This document shows, in pieces, positions 1-11,730 of a DNA stretch of 64,000 bases. The notes beneath the pieces are model-generated. The model had not been told where the DNA came from and searched no databases. It saw only the letters and a list, made by a program, of their open reading frames with translations. The DNA comes from Paraspadella gotoi (lineage: Eukaryota > Chaetognatha), in contig CM119266.1 in NCBI GenBank assembly GCA_051294375.1, forward strand, positions 16,176,087 to 16,240,086, in the 5' to 3' direction. Both the position numbers and the translations under genes were made by a program. Every line of letters begins with the position of its first letter. The first letter of the stretch is position 1.

Positions 1-120
1 TTTTTTTTTTTTTTTTTTTTTTTTTTTTTTCTTTTTTTTTTTTTTCTTTCTTTCCTCCTCCTTCCGTTCCTTCATCATTATTTTTTTTCTCCTCCGTTAC
101 TTATTTTCTTCTTCTTTCGG

Positions 121-165
<45 letters not shown>

Positions 166-186
166 CTTTCCTTTTTTTGTTTATTT

Positions 187-222
<36 letters not shown>

Positions 223-280
223 TTTTTTTTTTTATTTTTTTTTTCTTTTTTTTTCTATTTTTTTTTTTTTTTTTTTTTTT

Positions 281-320
<40 letters not shown>

Positions 321-345
321 CTTTATTTTTCAGTCTCTAGATCTG
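1..345. repeat. T-rich homopolymer tract
   Basis: Almost unbroken poly(T) with occasional C, A and G. Reading frames through it encode only Phe runs and are not genes. The length may be an assembly estimate. Confidence 0.95.
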
Positions 346-797
346 ACTTTCTTTCTTTTCTTTTTTCTTTTCTTCTTTCGTCATTAGCGCCACCCTCAAC
401 GTCCGTTTTCCCCGCATTTACCATTTTTATTTCCCCATTTTAAGGAGGAATTCTTCTTGGGAGGAGGAGGAGGAGGAGGAGGAGGANNNNNNNNNNGAGG
501 ATGAGGGGCGGACAGGTTGAGGGGGTTTGAGAAGACGAAGAGAAAAGAGGTTGATCAGGGAAGATATAAGATAATCGAAAACTAAAAGGTTAATGAAATG
601 AAAAGCTATTCGTGGTAAACGATAAAATCTGGTTAAAATAAACTGAAATAAAAGACAGATTATTATCTCGAAACTCACGAAAGGAAAGTAGAAAAAACCG
701 CAGAGAGTCGCCCTCGTCCCGGGTGAGGACATCAAGGGACGAAAAGGATGGGAAGAATAAAGATGAGGGTGAGGATGTTGATTTGGACAAAGTTGAC
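346..797. other. gene-free spacer with GGA run and 10-N gap
   Basis: No convincing reading frame. A (GGA)n run at about 455-486 leads into a 10-base gap at 487-496. Confidence 0.7.
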
Positions 798-1508
<711 letters not shown>

Positions 1509-1518
1509 TTTCTTTCCT

Positions 1519-1582
<64 letters not shown>

Positions 1583-1586
1583 TATT

Positions 1587-1646
<60 letters not shown>

Positions 1647-1668
1647 TATTTCTTTCTTTATTTATTTC
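1509..1668. repeat. (CTTT)n microsatellite
   Basis: About 160 bp of CTTT tetranucleotide repeat with a few TTTA units near the end. Confidence 0.95.
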
Positions 1669-2139
1669 TCTTTGAATATTAATACGTACGTGTTATTTGA
1701 CATCTGCCATTTGCGAGAGAACAACTTTGTCAACTCACCAAACGATTTCTATTGCTTTTGTCCTTTCGATTCACAATTTAAATAGTGAGATACTCCAGTT
1801 TTTACATCAAGATTTAACTCTCTTCTGAATTCTTAAGACGATGCTCCATGACGCAGGATGACAAAGGATGGGCTTGCAGACTGACCGACCGACTGACCGA
1901 CTGACCGACCGACTTAATAAAGGAGCGGCAAAAAAAAAATTCGAATAGACAGGTCAAAGGTGAGTTGTTGTCATTCTCTGCATTCGCGCGTCGTTGCTTG
2001 ATTAGTTGGATACAGCATCGAAGAAAATCATAACAAACTCTTTCTGCAAATAGCGTTACTCATCAAGTATTTCCCGAATGAATCCTCGAACGCAAAGGAT
2101 TGCAACAATTCACAAACATGGAGATGAGCGGGCGGTGAA
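1669..2139. other. spacer with GACC/GACT tetramer array
   Basis: A short array of alternating GACC and GACT units lies at 1879-1914. A DR1-like motif AGGTCAAAGGTGA lies at 1951-1963. No gene is seen. Confidence 0.6.
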
Positions 2140-2540
2140 TAATAACGCAGAGAAGACGAAGAAGAAGACGAGAAGAGAGATGAGAGATGAGAGACAGAGA
2201 GGATGACAGAGCTGAGAGACGAGAGACAGATGAGAAGGAGACGAGCAGAAGATCGAGAGATAGAGCAAACGTGGAAGACGATCTATGAGAGGACGAGTAT
2301 GTGGAGAAGAGACGAGACGAGAGAGAGAGAGGACGAGGGAAGCTAGAAGAGAGAGAGAGGCGCCGAAGAGAGAAGGCTTGCCACTCCAAAAAAAATGGCG
2401 ATTGCAAATACAAATGACATCGAGGCGCGGGCAGCAGGAAGAAGACAGCGAGCGAGACGAGAAGAGAGAGAAGACCGACGAGGACGAGAGAGACGGAGAC
2501 GAGAGAGAAGAGCAGAGAGAGATGGTAGCTCCCAAAAAGT
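2140..2540. repeat. degenerate GA-rich tract
   Basis: A 400-bp purine-rich stretch built from GAGA, GACGAG and GAAGA words, much more degenerate than the pure microsatellites nearby. Frames on both strands read Arg/Glu or Ser/Leu and are not credible genes. Confidence 0.8.
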
Positions 2541-2979
2541 ATGCTTGCGCAGGCACAATAAGTGTTGCTTCCCATCTCTCGCTATCATTGGCATTATGGT
2601 TAGTACCATAAGGTCCGCCCTGCTGAATTTCTCTACAGACCTCCAGAGGTCGCGATTTTGTAACGGGATCATGCAAACTTTTCGTTACATATCCAGGCCC
2701 CTTGGAGTGAATCGGCGCCAATTTTCGGACCACGCTCTCGGCATACATAAGTCAACCCCCCCCCCTTTTCGGTTTTCTCCTCGGTTTTCGCCGCCGACAT
2801 CCTCCGAGCTCCATTCCCCTCCACCAGCCGGTCGCCCCAGCGCCAACGCGCCGGCGTTCCGACGCCCGTGCAATGGACCTTGAAAAAACTTATGAATATT
2901 TTCTTGCTTAATCCCGAAATGGGACAAAGAACGTGATATATGGCTTCGCCGTATGGCTCGTTTCACCGGCTGGATCGAG
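2541..2979. other. spacer before gap
   Basis: Complex sequence without a recognisable product. A perfect 7-bp hairpin (TTATGGT / ACCATAA, 4-nt loop) sits at 2594-2611. It runs into a gap at 2980. Confidence 0.5.
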
Positions 2980-3175
2980 NNNNNNNNNNNNNNNNNNNNN
3001 NNNNNNNNNNNNNNNNNNNNNNNNNNNNNNNNNNNNNNNNNNNNNNNNNNNNNNNNNNNNNNNNNNNNNNNNNNNNNNNNNNNNNNNNNNNNNNNNNNNN
3101 NNNNNNNNNNNNNNNNNNNNNNNNNNNNNNNNNNNNNNNNNNNNNNNNNNNNNNNNNNNNNNNNNNNNNNNNNNN
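2980..3175. other. assembly gap (196 N)
   Basis: Run of N. It lies just upstream of the truncated pol region, so the left end of the large retroelement piece may be hidden here. Confidence 0.99.
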
Positions 3176-3549
3176 CTCTTAATACTTACCTCAGTATTTG
3201 AATTTTTAAAAAAATGAAAGGAGATGAAGTTTCATTTTATCTTTCGTCTTCTTGATCTTCGACCCGAATGGAGTTTTCATTCGAAGCCTTTATGGCCCTC
3301 GTTCCATCCGAATCTCTGGGCCGTCCACGGCCTCTCTCATGGCGGGGGCGGAGAGGTGCCAATGGCCGCTAGCCCTGGATCCATCTCGGCCGCGGGGGCA
3401 GCGAGGTGCCTCAAGGCCAATGCCTTTCACGGGTTGAGCAGAGGTTGAGTAGGAAAGTTTTTGCGTTAATATTTTTGAATATATTTTATCCAAAGTTTTT
3501 CTTTTCACGACGCTCCACCGACTCAGGAGGAGATTTCTTCCTTTTCTCA
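3176..3549. other. sequence between gap and pol
   Basis: GC-richer than the DNA to the left and similar in composition to pol, so it may still be retroelement interior, but I see no recognisable domain. Confidence 0.35.
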
Positions 3550-3720
3550 TCTTGCGGGTGTCGAGATTCGGCGTTACCTACCAAAGAATCGGCTTCATTT
3601 TGTCAGCCGAATATACTTGGACATGGGAAACCGGAGAGATTCGCCGTGGAAGTAAGGATGCCCCATTGCGTTTAAAACCGAGTGGGGATGGACCATCGGC
3701 GGCCCACGCGGCAAGGGTCG
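3550..3720 (+). pseudogene. BEL/Pao protease (DUF1758), C-terminal end
   Basis: Frames here contain the end of the BEL-type retropepsin domain: a YTW-x-WETGEIRRGS-like segment followed, after a one-base shift, by a GWTIGGP-like motif typical of the last strand of this domain. The catalytic Asp region is not here; a matching N-terminal half is at 17986-18300. This portion would process the Gag-Pol polyprotein inside virus-like particles. At least one frame break falls near 3680. Confidence 0.65.
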
Positions 3721-3859
3721 TCGAGCTCCGCGGGATCCACAAAGTAACCTGTCACCGTATCAAAGTTGACGACGAGCAGCTCAGCCGCGAAATTCAGCGT
3801 CTTTTTGAAGCGGATTTTCCGCCGGCGCCATCAGCGAAGCCTCAATCTAGCGTGCAAGA

Positions 3860-4990
3860 CGACTTCGCCATGGAGCAGCTTCGGTCGACGATACAGTTCG
3901 ACGAGTCTGTCGGACACTGGAAGGTCGGGCTTCCTTGGAAGGAAGGCCGGAAAAAAGCTGCGGAGATTCTGAATAAATGCAATTCGTCGGAGATGGCCAA
4001 GAACAGGCTCTTGAAAGCACGGGCAAGGATGCGGCGGAGCCGCTCCGCAAAGAAGGAGTCTTTAAGCAGTTCAAGGAAATCATCGACGAGGGTCATGCGA
4101 TTCGAATAGATGATCCAGCAGTCCCGGACGGAGAACAATTTGGTGTTTGCCCACCCATATCGCCACGAGAGCTGATAAACCTGGTAAATTTCGTGTTTGC
4201 CATGACGCCAAGGCGTCATGTGACGGATCAAGCCTGAACGATCAGCTTCTCACCGGGCCCGACTTATGAATAATCTTCTCGGCGTCCTTTTCCGCTTTCG
4301 CCGTCACGAGATCTCCCTCGACTCCGATGTGCGCGATTTTTTCATCAGTGTTTCGTCGATAAAAAAGATCGCCACGTGTTTCGTTTCTGGTGGTTTGAAG
4401 ACGAAACAATGGAGAGTCTCGTCTTTGGAGATGATCGTCCACGTTTTCGGCGCAAAATCGTCGCCGACGTGTGCCAGCTACGTGCTCCAGCATCACGGCC
4501 GTACCCTTTATGGAACGGTTCCACCGGAAGTTGCTGACGCCATCATCAACGATTTTCTATGTGGACAACTTGTTGCTTTCGCGCCGACCGTCGAGGCTGC
4601 CCGAAACCTCCGGATCGGCATCACGGAAGCGATGAAGCGTGGAGGCTTTGACCTTGTATGCTGGCGGTCATCGCACAAGGAGGCGTTGGAGGATGATACG
4701 CCTGGCGTTGAAAAGGAATGGGAGGATATCAAAACCTTTAGTGATGAGAGCGATGATAATTGGGAAAAGGTACTTGGCGTTTGCCTTTGCTTTTCACGAG
4801 ATATTTTCTCGTTCAATACGAACAAGAAGAAGGTGGAAACTGAAGTCCAAACGCGTCGGCAAATGCTCTCACTCACCAGTTCTCTTTTTGATCCTATGGG
4901 TTCGTGGCACCCTTCATCCTACGCGGAAGAGAGATTTTTCAGCGGGCTACAAAGGAAAAAACTCCGTGGGATGATCCAGTTTCAAAGGAG
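3860..4990 (+). pseudogene. BEL/Pao reverse transcriptase, frameshifted
   Basis: The pre-RT segment (LRSTIQFDESVGHWKVGLPW, about 3874-3933) and a KQFKEIIDEGH segment precede the polymerase. RT landmarks follow in order: CHDAKA with SLNDQLLTGP at about 4193-4260, FRFRRHEISL at about 4290, a DRHVFRFWWF segment near 4366-4395, HVFGAKSSPTCASYVL at about 4440-4490, FYVDNLL at about 4554 (motif C, usually YVDD), and RGGFDLVCWRSS at about 4640-4670. The enzyme copies element RNA into DNA. The motifs fall in different frames (breaks near 4020, 4260, 4395, 4440 and 4570), so no single intact frame exists in this assembly. Confidence 0.85.
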
Positions 4991-5019
4991 ATTTTGCCGA
5001 GATCAATAAATGGCGGCAA

Positions 5020-5560
5020 GAGGTTGTGAAGCTTACTTCCATCGAGATTCCTCGCTGGATCGCGACGAAGGCAACTACAGATGCCGACCCGGAGATGCAC
5101 ATCTTCTGTGATGCCTCGAAGTTGGGTTACGGCGTCGTCATGTATCGTCGCGTCGAGGTTCCATCAGAGAACTTACGTCGCTTATTTCTTTGGAAAATCG
5201 CGCGTAGTGCTCTATCTCGAGTAAGTGTTCTCATCATGAGTCTATTCCGCGGCTGAACTTACCGCCGCGAAACTCGCCGCCGAGCTTCGTCTATCCGTGT
5301 TGGGACAAGTTCATGAGAAATATTCGAGAGTTGTTTTCTGGACGGATTCGCATAACGTCATCAAGCAAATCCGGGACGAAAAGTCGCGTTTCATCCCGTT
5401 TTTCAAACATCGAATCTCTCGAATTCGTGAAATTTCCGAGGTGGACGAATGGAGATACGTCCCGACAGCCTTTAATCCGGCTGATATTGCGAGTCGGGTT
5501 TGTCTACGGGAAAAATGGAGGAATGGAAAAAATTCTATCGCGGTCCAGAATTTCTTTGGA
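5020..5560 (+). pseudogene. BEL/Pao RNase H region, frameshifted
   Basis: Contains HIFCDASKLGYG (about 5098-5133), a broken stretch, ELTAAKLAAELRLSVLG (about 5259-5300), FWTDSHNVI (about 5338) and YVPTAFNPADIASRV (about 5456-5500), the conserved block of BEL/Pao RNase H with its acidic residues and the NPADxxSR signature. It would degrade the RNA strand of the RNA:DNA hybrid. A frame break lies between the first block and the ELTAAK block (about 5190-5255). The following W-rich segment matches the usual RNase H-integrase linker. Confidence 0.8.
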
Positions 5561-5649
5561 AAACCGGAATCAACTTGGCCGGATCAAGCGTGTTTAATTT
5601 CCGTGAAATCTGAAGATCTTCCAGGAGCTATCGTCGAGAAGAAAGCGGC

Positions 5650-6815
5650 AGTTGCCGCCCTCGCCGCTTCTCCTGTCTTCGCCGCCCGTTTTTCCGCTGA
5701 TTCTTGGATGCTCGACTACGCCGTCAAGTTTTCGTCTTGGTCGCAGCGTCAAGGAAGACCGCGTTTGCTCTGCGCGTGTTGGAAACCTTTGCGTTTTGGA
5801 AAGGCCTTCAACGCAATCTGCGGCCGAAACGCATTCCTCGAATCTACCTCGTCGATATCCAATTGACGGCGGATCGCCTCATTCGCCAAATTCAATTCAA
5901 ATATTTCGGTTCTGAGATGGAATTTCTACATGATAATTCGGTTAACTCTCCTCAACTTCGAAAGGAATTGAAATTTAAAATTCGCCTCTTCGAAAGTTGT
6001 CTCCTTTCGTCGACTGCGGGGGAAGATGCGCGTCGGCGGCCGTCTTGGCAACGCCGCGACACTCTCCTTCGAGGCAAAACATCCGATCATTTTGCCTCCA
6101 GACGACGATCTAGTTCGCGCCCTTATCCGAGATGTACATAAGACCGAGGGTCATGCGGGGATTGAGCAGACCTGCAGCGAGATTCGACGCAAGTATGGAT
6201 TCTCCGGGCTCGTCAAGCTGTCCGTCGAGTCCTTACGAAGTGCGTCTACTGCCAAAAAAGCCTCAAGCCACCGAACAACAGAAAATGGCGCCGCTTCCGA
6301 TCTTCAGGACGGCACCTGGGCCGCCGTTCGGAAACGTCGGCGTCGACGCGCTCGGGCCTTTCGACATCAAAATCGGACGTGCTCGTCATAAGCGCTGGGT
6401 GGCGCTTTTTACCTGCCTATACTCTCGCGCCGTTCATCTCGAGGAGTTATTTTTCTCTCTCGACTTCGTCCTTCATCAATTGCCTTCGATGCGCGAAGGA
6501 ACGAAGGCCGGGCATACGGCATCTCTACAGCGATAACGCAACTAATTTCAAAGGTGCCGACAAAGCTCTGCGCGACGCTTTCAAAGAGTGGAACCGGAAT
6601 GATCATGATAAAAAATTTCATTGTCTTGGCTTCGACTGGGATTTCGCGCCGCCTCTCACGCCGCATTATGGAGGTGTTTTGGGAGAGGTTTGGTCCGCTC
6701 GGCAAAGCGGCATCTTTACGCTCTTCTTGGTGACCGGCCGCTGTCGATGGAGACGTTTCGCACCGTCATCACCGGCGCCGAGGGAATCATCAACCGGCGC
6801 CTTTAAACGCGATTA
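5650..6815 (+). pseudogene. BEL/Pao integrase, frameshifted
   Basis: An LTADRLIRQIQFKYFG segment (about 5862-5910) and VGGRLGNA...HPIILPPDD (about 6029-6110) precede the zinc-binding part, which has HKTEGHAG (about 6137) and CVYCQ (about 6242). The catalytic core shows MAPLP and GVDALGP (first Asp, about 6341), LFTCLYSRAVHLE (about 6407), SDNATNFKGAD (second Asp, about 6530), a PHYGG block (about 6660), and an RLVRSAKRHL-like stretch that carries the third acidic position region. It inserts the DNA copy into the host genome. Several one-base shifts split these blocks across frames. Confidence 0.85.
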
Positions 6816-6949
6816 AGCAGTGATGCTAAAGATCTTTTACCTTTAACGCCAGCCGACATTATATATCCGGGGATTCGCGATCGGAATGACGCCGTCGTCT
6901 TACCACCGTCTCCGTCTTCCGGCGATTCATTGCGTTTGGAGTATAAGCA

Positions 6950-7221
6950 AGCGTGGATCTAATTTCTCAATTCGAGCGACGCTTTCTCCGCGACTATTTA
7001 CCTAGTCTCCAACGCCGCGAACGTTGCAAACTACGCTTCCGGATCTCAAGGTCGGCCAGCTCGTCCTGCTTGTTGACGAAACCAAGTCGAGGAGCGAGTG
7101 GAGGCTTGGCGTTATCGAAAGGGTGCATGGCGACGACACGCACGTGCGACGCGCGTTCGTGCGGACCGCGAATGGAAAAATATTTGAACGCGATCGATCT
7201 AAGATCGTCGTTTGGAATTAG
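6950..7221 (+). pseudogene. DUF5641-like C-terminal domain of BEL/Pao pol
   Basis: The last pol segment reads LKVGQLVLLVDET, then EWRLGVIERVHGDD, VRRAFVRTANGK and a final VVWN stop at 7219-7221. This is the small SH3-like domain (DUF5641) that ends BEL/Pao polyproteins. The preceding LISQFERRFLRDYLPSLQRR block (about 6957-7016) is in another frame. The stop codon marks the real end of pol, so all sequence from here to the LTR is extra. Confidence 0.8.
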
Positions 7222-8045
7222 ATGAGTGAAAGTTAAAAAATACGATTAGCTCATCCCTCAAAGAACTAAAACTCTTTGTGACTATTTATTCCATTATTGC
7301 TGTGCATAACCGAATTCCTTTTCAGAGGCTTCGATCGAAAAACGAAATTTCGTTTTTTCCAAATTTGCTTTGATTTCGCTTCGATCGAATTTACCCCATA
7401 GGGACTGCACCTAACCAGAAATTCAGATTAAATGTTTTCAGATTTGAATTTTTTGATTTTTATTTTTACTGTTTAAGACAATGTTTTCTTCAGAAAACTG
7501 TTTTGTTTTGGTTAGTACATTATTTTAAGAATTTATTTTATTATTTTAAGTGCTTGGAAGTAGGGTTTTAAAGAAAAATATTTTATTTATTTATTTTCGA
7601 TTTTCGTAAGTGCGATCCCTACTCGAAAATTTTTTCTTCAGATTTTGGCAGTAAAAGTGAAAATTTTAAATTATTCGAATTCGTTTAATTATTTATGTAC
7701 GAATTTCACATTGTACAGTAAGTTCAAATTGGATTTTGGCGTACAGTCGTAATCGTTTATCTCGATTTCTTTTATTCATTTATTCGATTTTTCAGCGTAC
7801 GTCAACACCACGGCCTGTTATATTTGAAGTTCGCGACTTTGTAAATTTTAATGAAAAAAGAAAAAATATTTTTTACTGCCTCTATTAATTTTTGAGTTTT
7901 CAATACGGGCGTTGCGGGTTTGTCGCTTCGTCCTTTGTTTTTCTCCCTTTTTTTCTCAGGTTTTAGTACATCCTTGTTCTGTTACCGTTTTCGGAGGTTC
8001 AAGTGAGTTTTGGAAAGAACTTTATTTAAAATTTCAAAGCTCATT
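7222..8045 (+). other. AT-rich untranslated spacer after pol
   Basis: T-rich DNA without open frames. A good splice acceptor (pyrimidine tract then CAG at 7957-7959) lies 87 bp upstream of the next ATG, which would suit a spliced subgenomic transcript for the downstream frame; the donor is not identified. Confidence 0.45.
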
Positions 8046-9535
8046 ATGCAGGCCACCACCAGTGCTCAGGTGTCATCAGGGTGGCACATTCCGGTGCCTA
8101 GGACGGGAACCATTCTCGTCTTTCATACCGTCCCCATGAAGACGGTACGTTCAAGCGGTTGGTCGTCGGCCATAGTGTCGACGGGCGTCTCCCTGCTGAG
8201 ATACCCGCGGACCTAAACTGAGGCACTCAGGCGTGTGTTAGGCAAGTTCTGGGGTGAAAGGGACTTGTTCTTCTTCCGGGCTCCTCCGGAAGTCGACAGG
8301 CTCCTTACAGCTCTCAGGGCAAGTGGGTTGTTCCGGTCCTGTAACTCTACGGAGGTCCCACTTCGGTGGGACGGGACGAATCAACCGGTCGAACTCGACC
8401 TCACCTCCCAGGCGAGGGCGAGATTGGTCCTGGACTTCGAGTCTAGCTCTGACCAAGAGACGGCACCGAAGGGTTCCTCGGAGGCGCTTCCGTCCCGCAA
8501 GGGAAGGCGGCGTCGTCGGGAACCATCCTCTTCTTCCGATGACGGCGATAATCCGGCGCCTCCCCAGCGCAAATCACGGGTTCCCGTCTCGGGTCAGGCT
8601 GTGGGAGCTCGACCCGGGGGAGATAAAGGTCCGGTGTCCCGCAATAGAACTGGGTCGGCGCAGTTTTCTGCTCCGGCTCATCAAGGCCCTGCTGCGCGTC
8701 CATCGTCGTCGCAAGAGGTCTGGCGGCCCAAAATTGTCGCCAGCGGAATCTTCGCGACCGCATTCACCGCGGACGATTGCGCGTGGCGGCCGATGCCTGT
8801 GTTAAGGGATGCTCCGCACCTAGGCCCGCCAGGGACCAGCTGCTCCTGTCCAGCAGCCCTCTGGGTCGTTTCAGACGGCGGCGGCAAACGGCAGAAAAAC
8901 AGCCGTCGTATGGCTCAACGTCTTTCGACGAAATAGGCGTCTCGCGCAACGTCAAAATGACGAGTCGGCTAATGTCGACGAGGCGCCTATTTTGGACAAT
9001 TCGGAAAGTCAGGCGGCGCTGTTAGACCTGGATCTTGCAGATAGTGGTGCAAGATTTGCAAGAGGAGCATCAGGAGGCAGTGATTGTGCTGCACCCGGAG
9101 GCGGAGAGGAGATGGACCTCAGAGAGGGGGGCGAAGCGTCAGCGGCCGTTATAGCCGAGCGTGACGCCGCCGTCGAGCTGGGAGCGGTCGGGAAGCCGCG
9201 GTGCGTGAAGAGGCCTCAGCCTCCCCCCGGTTCCGACGTCGGACGAAGATGCAATGCTCTGTTCGACTCCAGAAGGCAAGGTGAAGCGGGAGAGGAAGTT
9301 GAAGCGGCCTTTCAGGGAGCAAAGGCAGATTGCCGGCGGGTTTTCGAGGCGCTCCCGTCACAAGGATGTCCTGCGGAGCCGCGCCGCAGAGAGAGGTCCC
9401 CGGAGGCGTTGGGCGACGTGCCGTCATCTCTTCGAGACGTCCGCTCAATCGCCAAAGGGAAAGAGCTCCGCTCGGGATCGGACGAAGGGCCGTAAGGGCA
9501 GGCGCGGTCAGGGTGAGTCCGATAGCAGCTTGTAA
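8046..9535 (+). CDS. unrecognised accessory frame downstream of pol
   Basis: A GC-rich island in otherwise T-rich DNA. ATG at 8046 opens a frame (start MQATTSAQVSSGWHIPVP) that breaks at about 8130-8215. A second frame (about 8220-8936) continues with FRAPPEVDRLLTALRASG, a Ser/Asp-rich acidic stretch, KGRRRRREPSSSSDD and Pro/Arg-rich low complexity. Part of 8990-9050 reads DNSESQAALLDLDLAD, then another frame gives VVQDLQEEHQEAVIVL. The C-terminus (about 9245-9535) is strongly basic, Arg/Lys-rich, ending in TAA. I do not recognise a family. No zinc knuckle, protease or membrane segment is visible. The alternating acidic and basic low complexity would fit a nucleic-acid-binding or nuclear protein, but that is inference. 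Breaks resemble one-base read errors seen elsewhere here. Confidence 0.45.
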
Positions 9536-10203
9536 GAGGGGCGTTGTGAATTCCATCTCCGACGTCCGCTTCTTTGTATATAGTGGGCAGCCTTGGTGTC
9601 CGTGGGGTCCCGGCGGGGAGATATTTGAGATTTGATTTCTCTTTTTTTTTAGTTGTTTGCCGGGACGGTTTAGCATACAGCCCTATCCTCCCTTCTGGAG
9701 ATATGGGGGCTAAAATCTTATTACGGCACATCGATCATTGTTTAATAGGTTTGGGGTGTACGGAAGCTCCCTCCCCTGTTAAAACTACTGAGCTATTTAA
9801 ATATGGGTAGTTATAATGTCACGTGATTTTACTTGCTTAATTGGCACAGTAATTAAGTAATATTACGCGCATTGTGTCGGTCTACGGGTTTTTTCCCAGT
9901 CAGGCACCCTAAACAATTATTAAATGTGCTTATGGTAGATAAAGTCGCAAAAATGTACCTTTGATTATAAACTACCTAGGCTAGTTTTTAGTCTACATTT
10001 TTCCGCACAAATGTAAATACGTTATATTGTTTATTTCTTAACTGTTTTCTTTCGTGCCATTTATAATTCAGAACACAACGGAAAGTTTGGCTCGTCGTTC
10101 ATCAAAGGTCAGTGGTTCTTCTACTTTTTTGGGAATTTCATCTGACGACGTTCGACGAAGGTTAGTCGCATTATTAGATTATAGACTTTTTCGTTATTTT
10201 CTA

Positions 10204-10424
10204 GTCTGTGTCCGTTCTATACGGCCAGACAATATGTTTCATATTTATAGATTTTTTCGTCTGCGTCCGTACTACGGCCAGACAAAATTTTTATATTTTT
10301 GTTTTCCGGGTGTCGTCCGAAGACCTGCGTCCGTAACCGCGGCCAGGTAATTAATTTTCTTTCTCCTGCGTCCGTAACCGCGGCAGGAATTTAACCCAAT
10401 CTGCGTCCGTCTCTACGGCCAGAT
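10204..10424 (+). repeat. array of five covarying hairpins
   Basis: Five units at 10204-10230, 10259-10283, 10323-10348, 10364-10388 and 10399-10424. Each has the core CTG-(C/T)GT-CCG, a 3-7 nt centre, then CGG-(C)-CAG. Outer stems are GTCTG/CAGAC, GTCTG/CAGAC, ACCTG/CAGGT, TCCTG/CAGGA and ATCTG/CAGAT, so the two outermost positions change but remain paired in all five. Spacing is 55, 64, 41 and 35 bp in T-rich DNA. It may be an RNA element or an array of palindromic protein-binding sites in the retroelement. Confidence 0.8.
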
Positions 10425-11667
10425 TTTTTATTCTTAAAGTATTTCGAGTTGGCGTAGATTACTTTTTTTTTTTTTTTTTTTTGTTTTGTTTTAAAATAAT
10501 TAAAAAAAAGAAACGTTACCTTAAACAGATTCACAGTTTTAGTTTGTAGTGTTGTCTTTTCTGTTTTGTTTACGTGTACGGGTTTTTCTTTTATTTTCGG
10601 AGCGATGGCCCGGTCGCCAGTAACGAGGAAATGGTTTTTGCATGTCTCAGAAACGCTTTAGAGCGTTAGATTATTTTTTTATTATTTAGAGTTTTTAGAA
10701 TTATAATTTCCGAGCGTTTTATTATAAGGGGTTTTAAATTTTTAAATTGAAATCGCGTTAATTTTAATATTAACTTTTTTCTTTTTTATATTTTTTGTAA
10801 ATTAAAGCCTCCTTAGAGCGCGAGCCCGTCTTTGGCTCTTTTCGGGGATTTTACTCTAATGGTTAACAGGCCCCCGCGCCTGAAAGGTTAGGCCTTTTTG
10901 TTGTTTGGACGATGGCCGCTCAAAGCCTTTCTCGAAGGCTATTTTCTCTTTTCTGGGAGCTGAAAAGCCTCGTCTTCGATTTAACTTTTTTTTTCATTTT
11001 GATCAATAGTTATTTTATTTGTTTACTTCGCTTTTTTCTGCTTTATTCAAATTCAGCTAAAAGCTGGATTCTCCTGTTGGCGGGAGTATGGTTGGGACTC
11101 CGAAATACGGATTCGGTTTCCTGTAAAACGCGGCGAAATTGTTATTTTCTAATCATTTTCTTTTAGTCGCGTTCACCGGCGGATTCCCTATTTTTTCTGC
11201 ACTTAGCTAACCTTTTTTATGGGGGTGCCCCGCTTCAATGCCAAAATTTTTTTTTGATCAATTTTTTACGTTTATTTATTTGTTTATTTCGCATTTCTGC
11301 ACTATGTCGACTTGATCGGCATAGGGGCGCCTTTGGACGGAGTCTCACTTTGTTTCTTTTGCGTTGACGTCCGTCACGCGAAGGGAGCATTGTCGAGAGG
11401 GTGTTACTTCATGGGCTGGCGGGGAGGTCCGTGGGAGGCTTGTCCGTGCGACGGAAAGTCGGCCCGTTCCAGCCTCTCTCGCTAACACAAGTATTAACGT
11501 CTTTTGACCTTATTTAAATCTTCATATTTTTTGCCTTTTTCCCTTTTTTAGAGAATTTGAATTTTTTATTTCGTTATCGTTGCGTCACTATTTCGCGATT
11601 TTTCGGTGGATAACGCTATATTTCATCATATTTCGTTACGCCCCCGATTATTGCGTTATATTGACTC

Positions 11668-11730
11668 ATCGATGATTGGTTTCCCAGCCATCGATTATTT
11701 CGGATGCATCGTCGATGCATCGTCGATGGC
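11668..11730 (+). other. cluster of overlapping palindromes
   Basis: ATCGATG (11668-11674) pairs with CATCGAT (11689-11695), while GCCATCGA (11687-11694) pairs with TCGATGGC (11723-11730). The two stems share the middle strand and exclude each other. CGATGCATCG-type palindromes lie in the loop of the second stem. Confidence 0.5.

Noticed and set aside
177-443. Open frame of mostly Phe
   Set aside because: It is a translation of poly(T), not a gene.
3550-7221. Programmed frameshifting in pol
   Set aside because: There are too many shifts, at non-conserved places, and without a clear slippery site; read error or decay is simpler.
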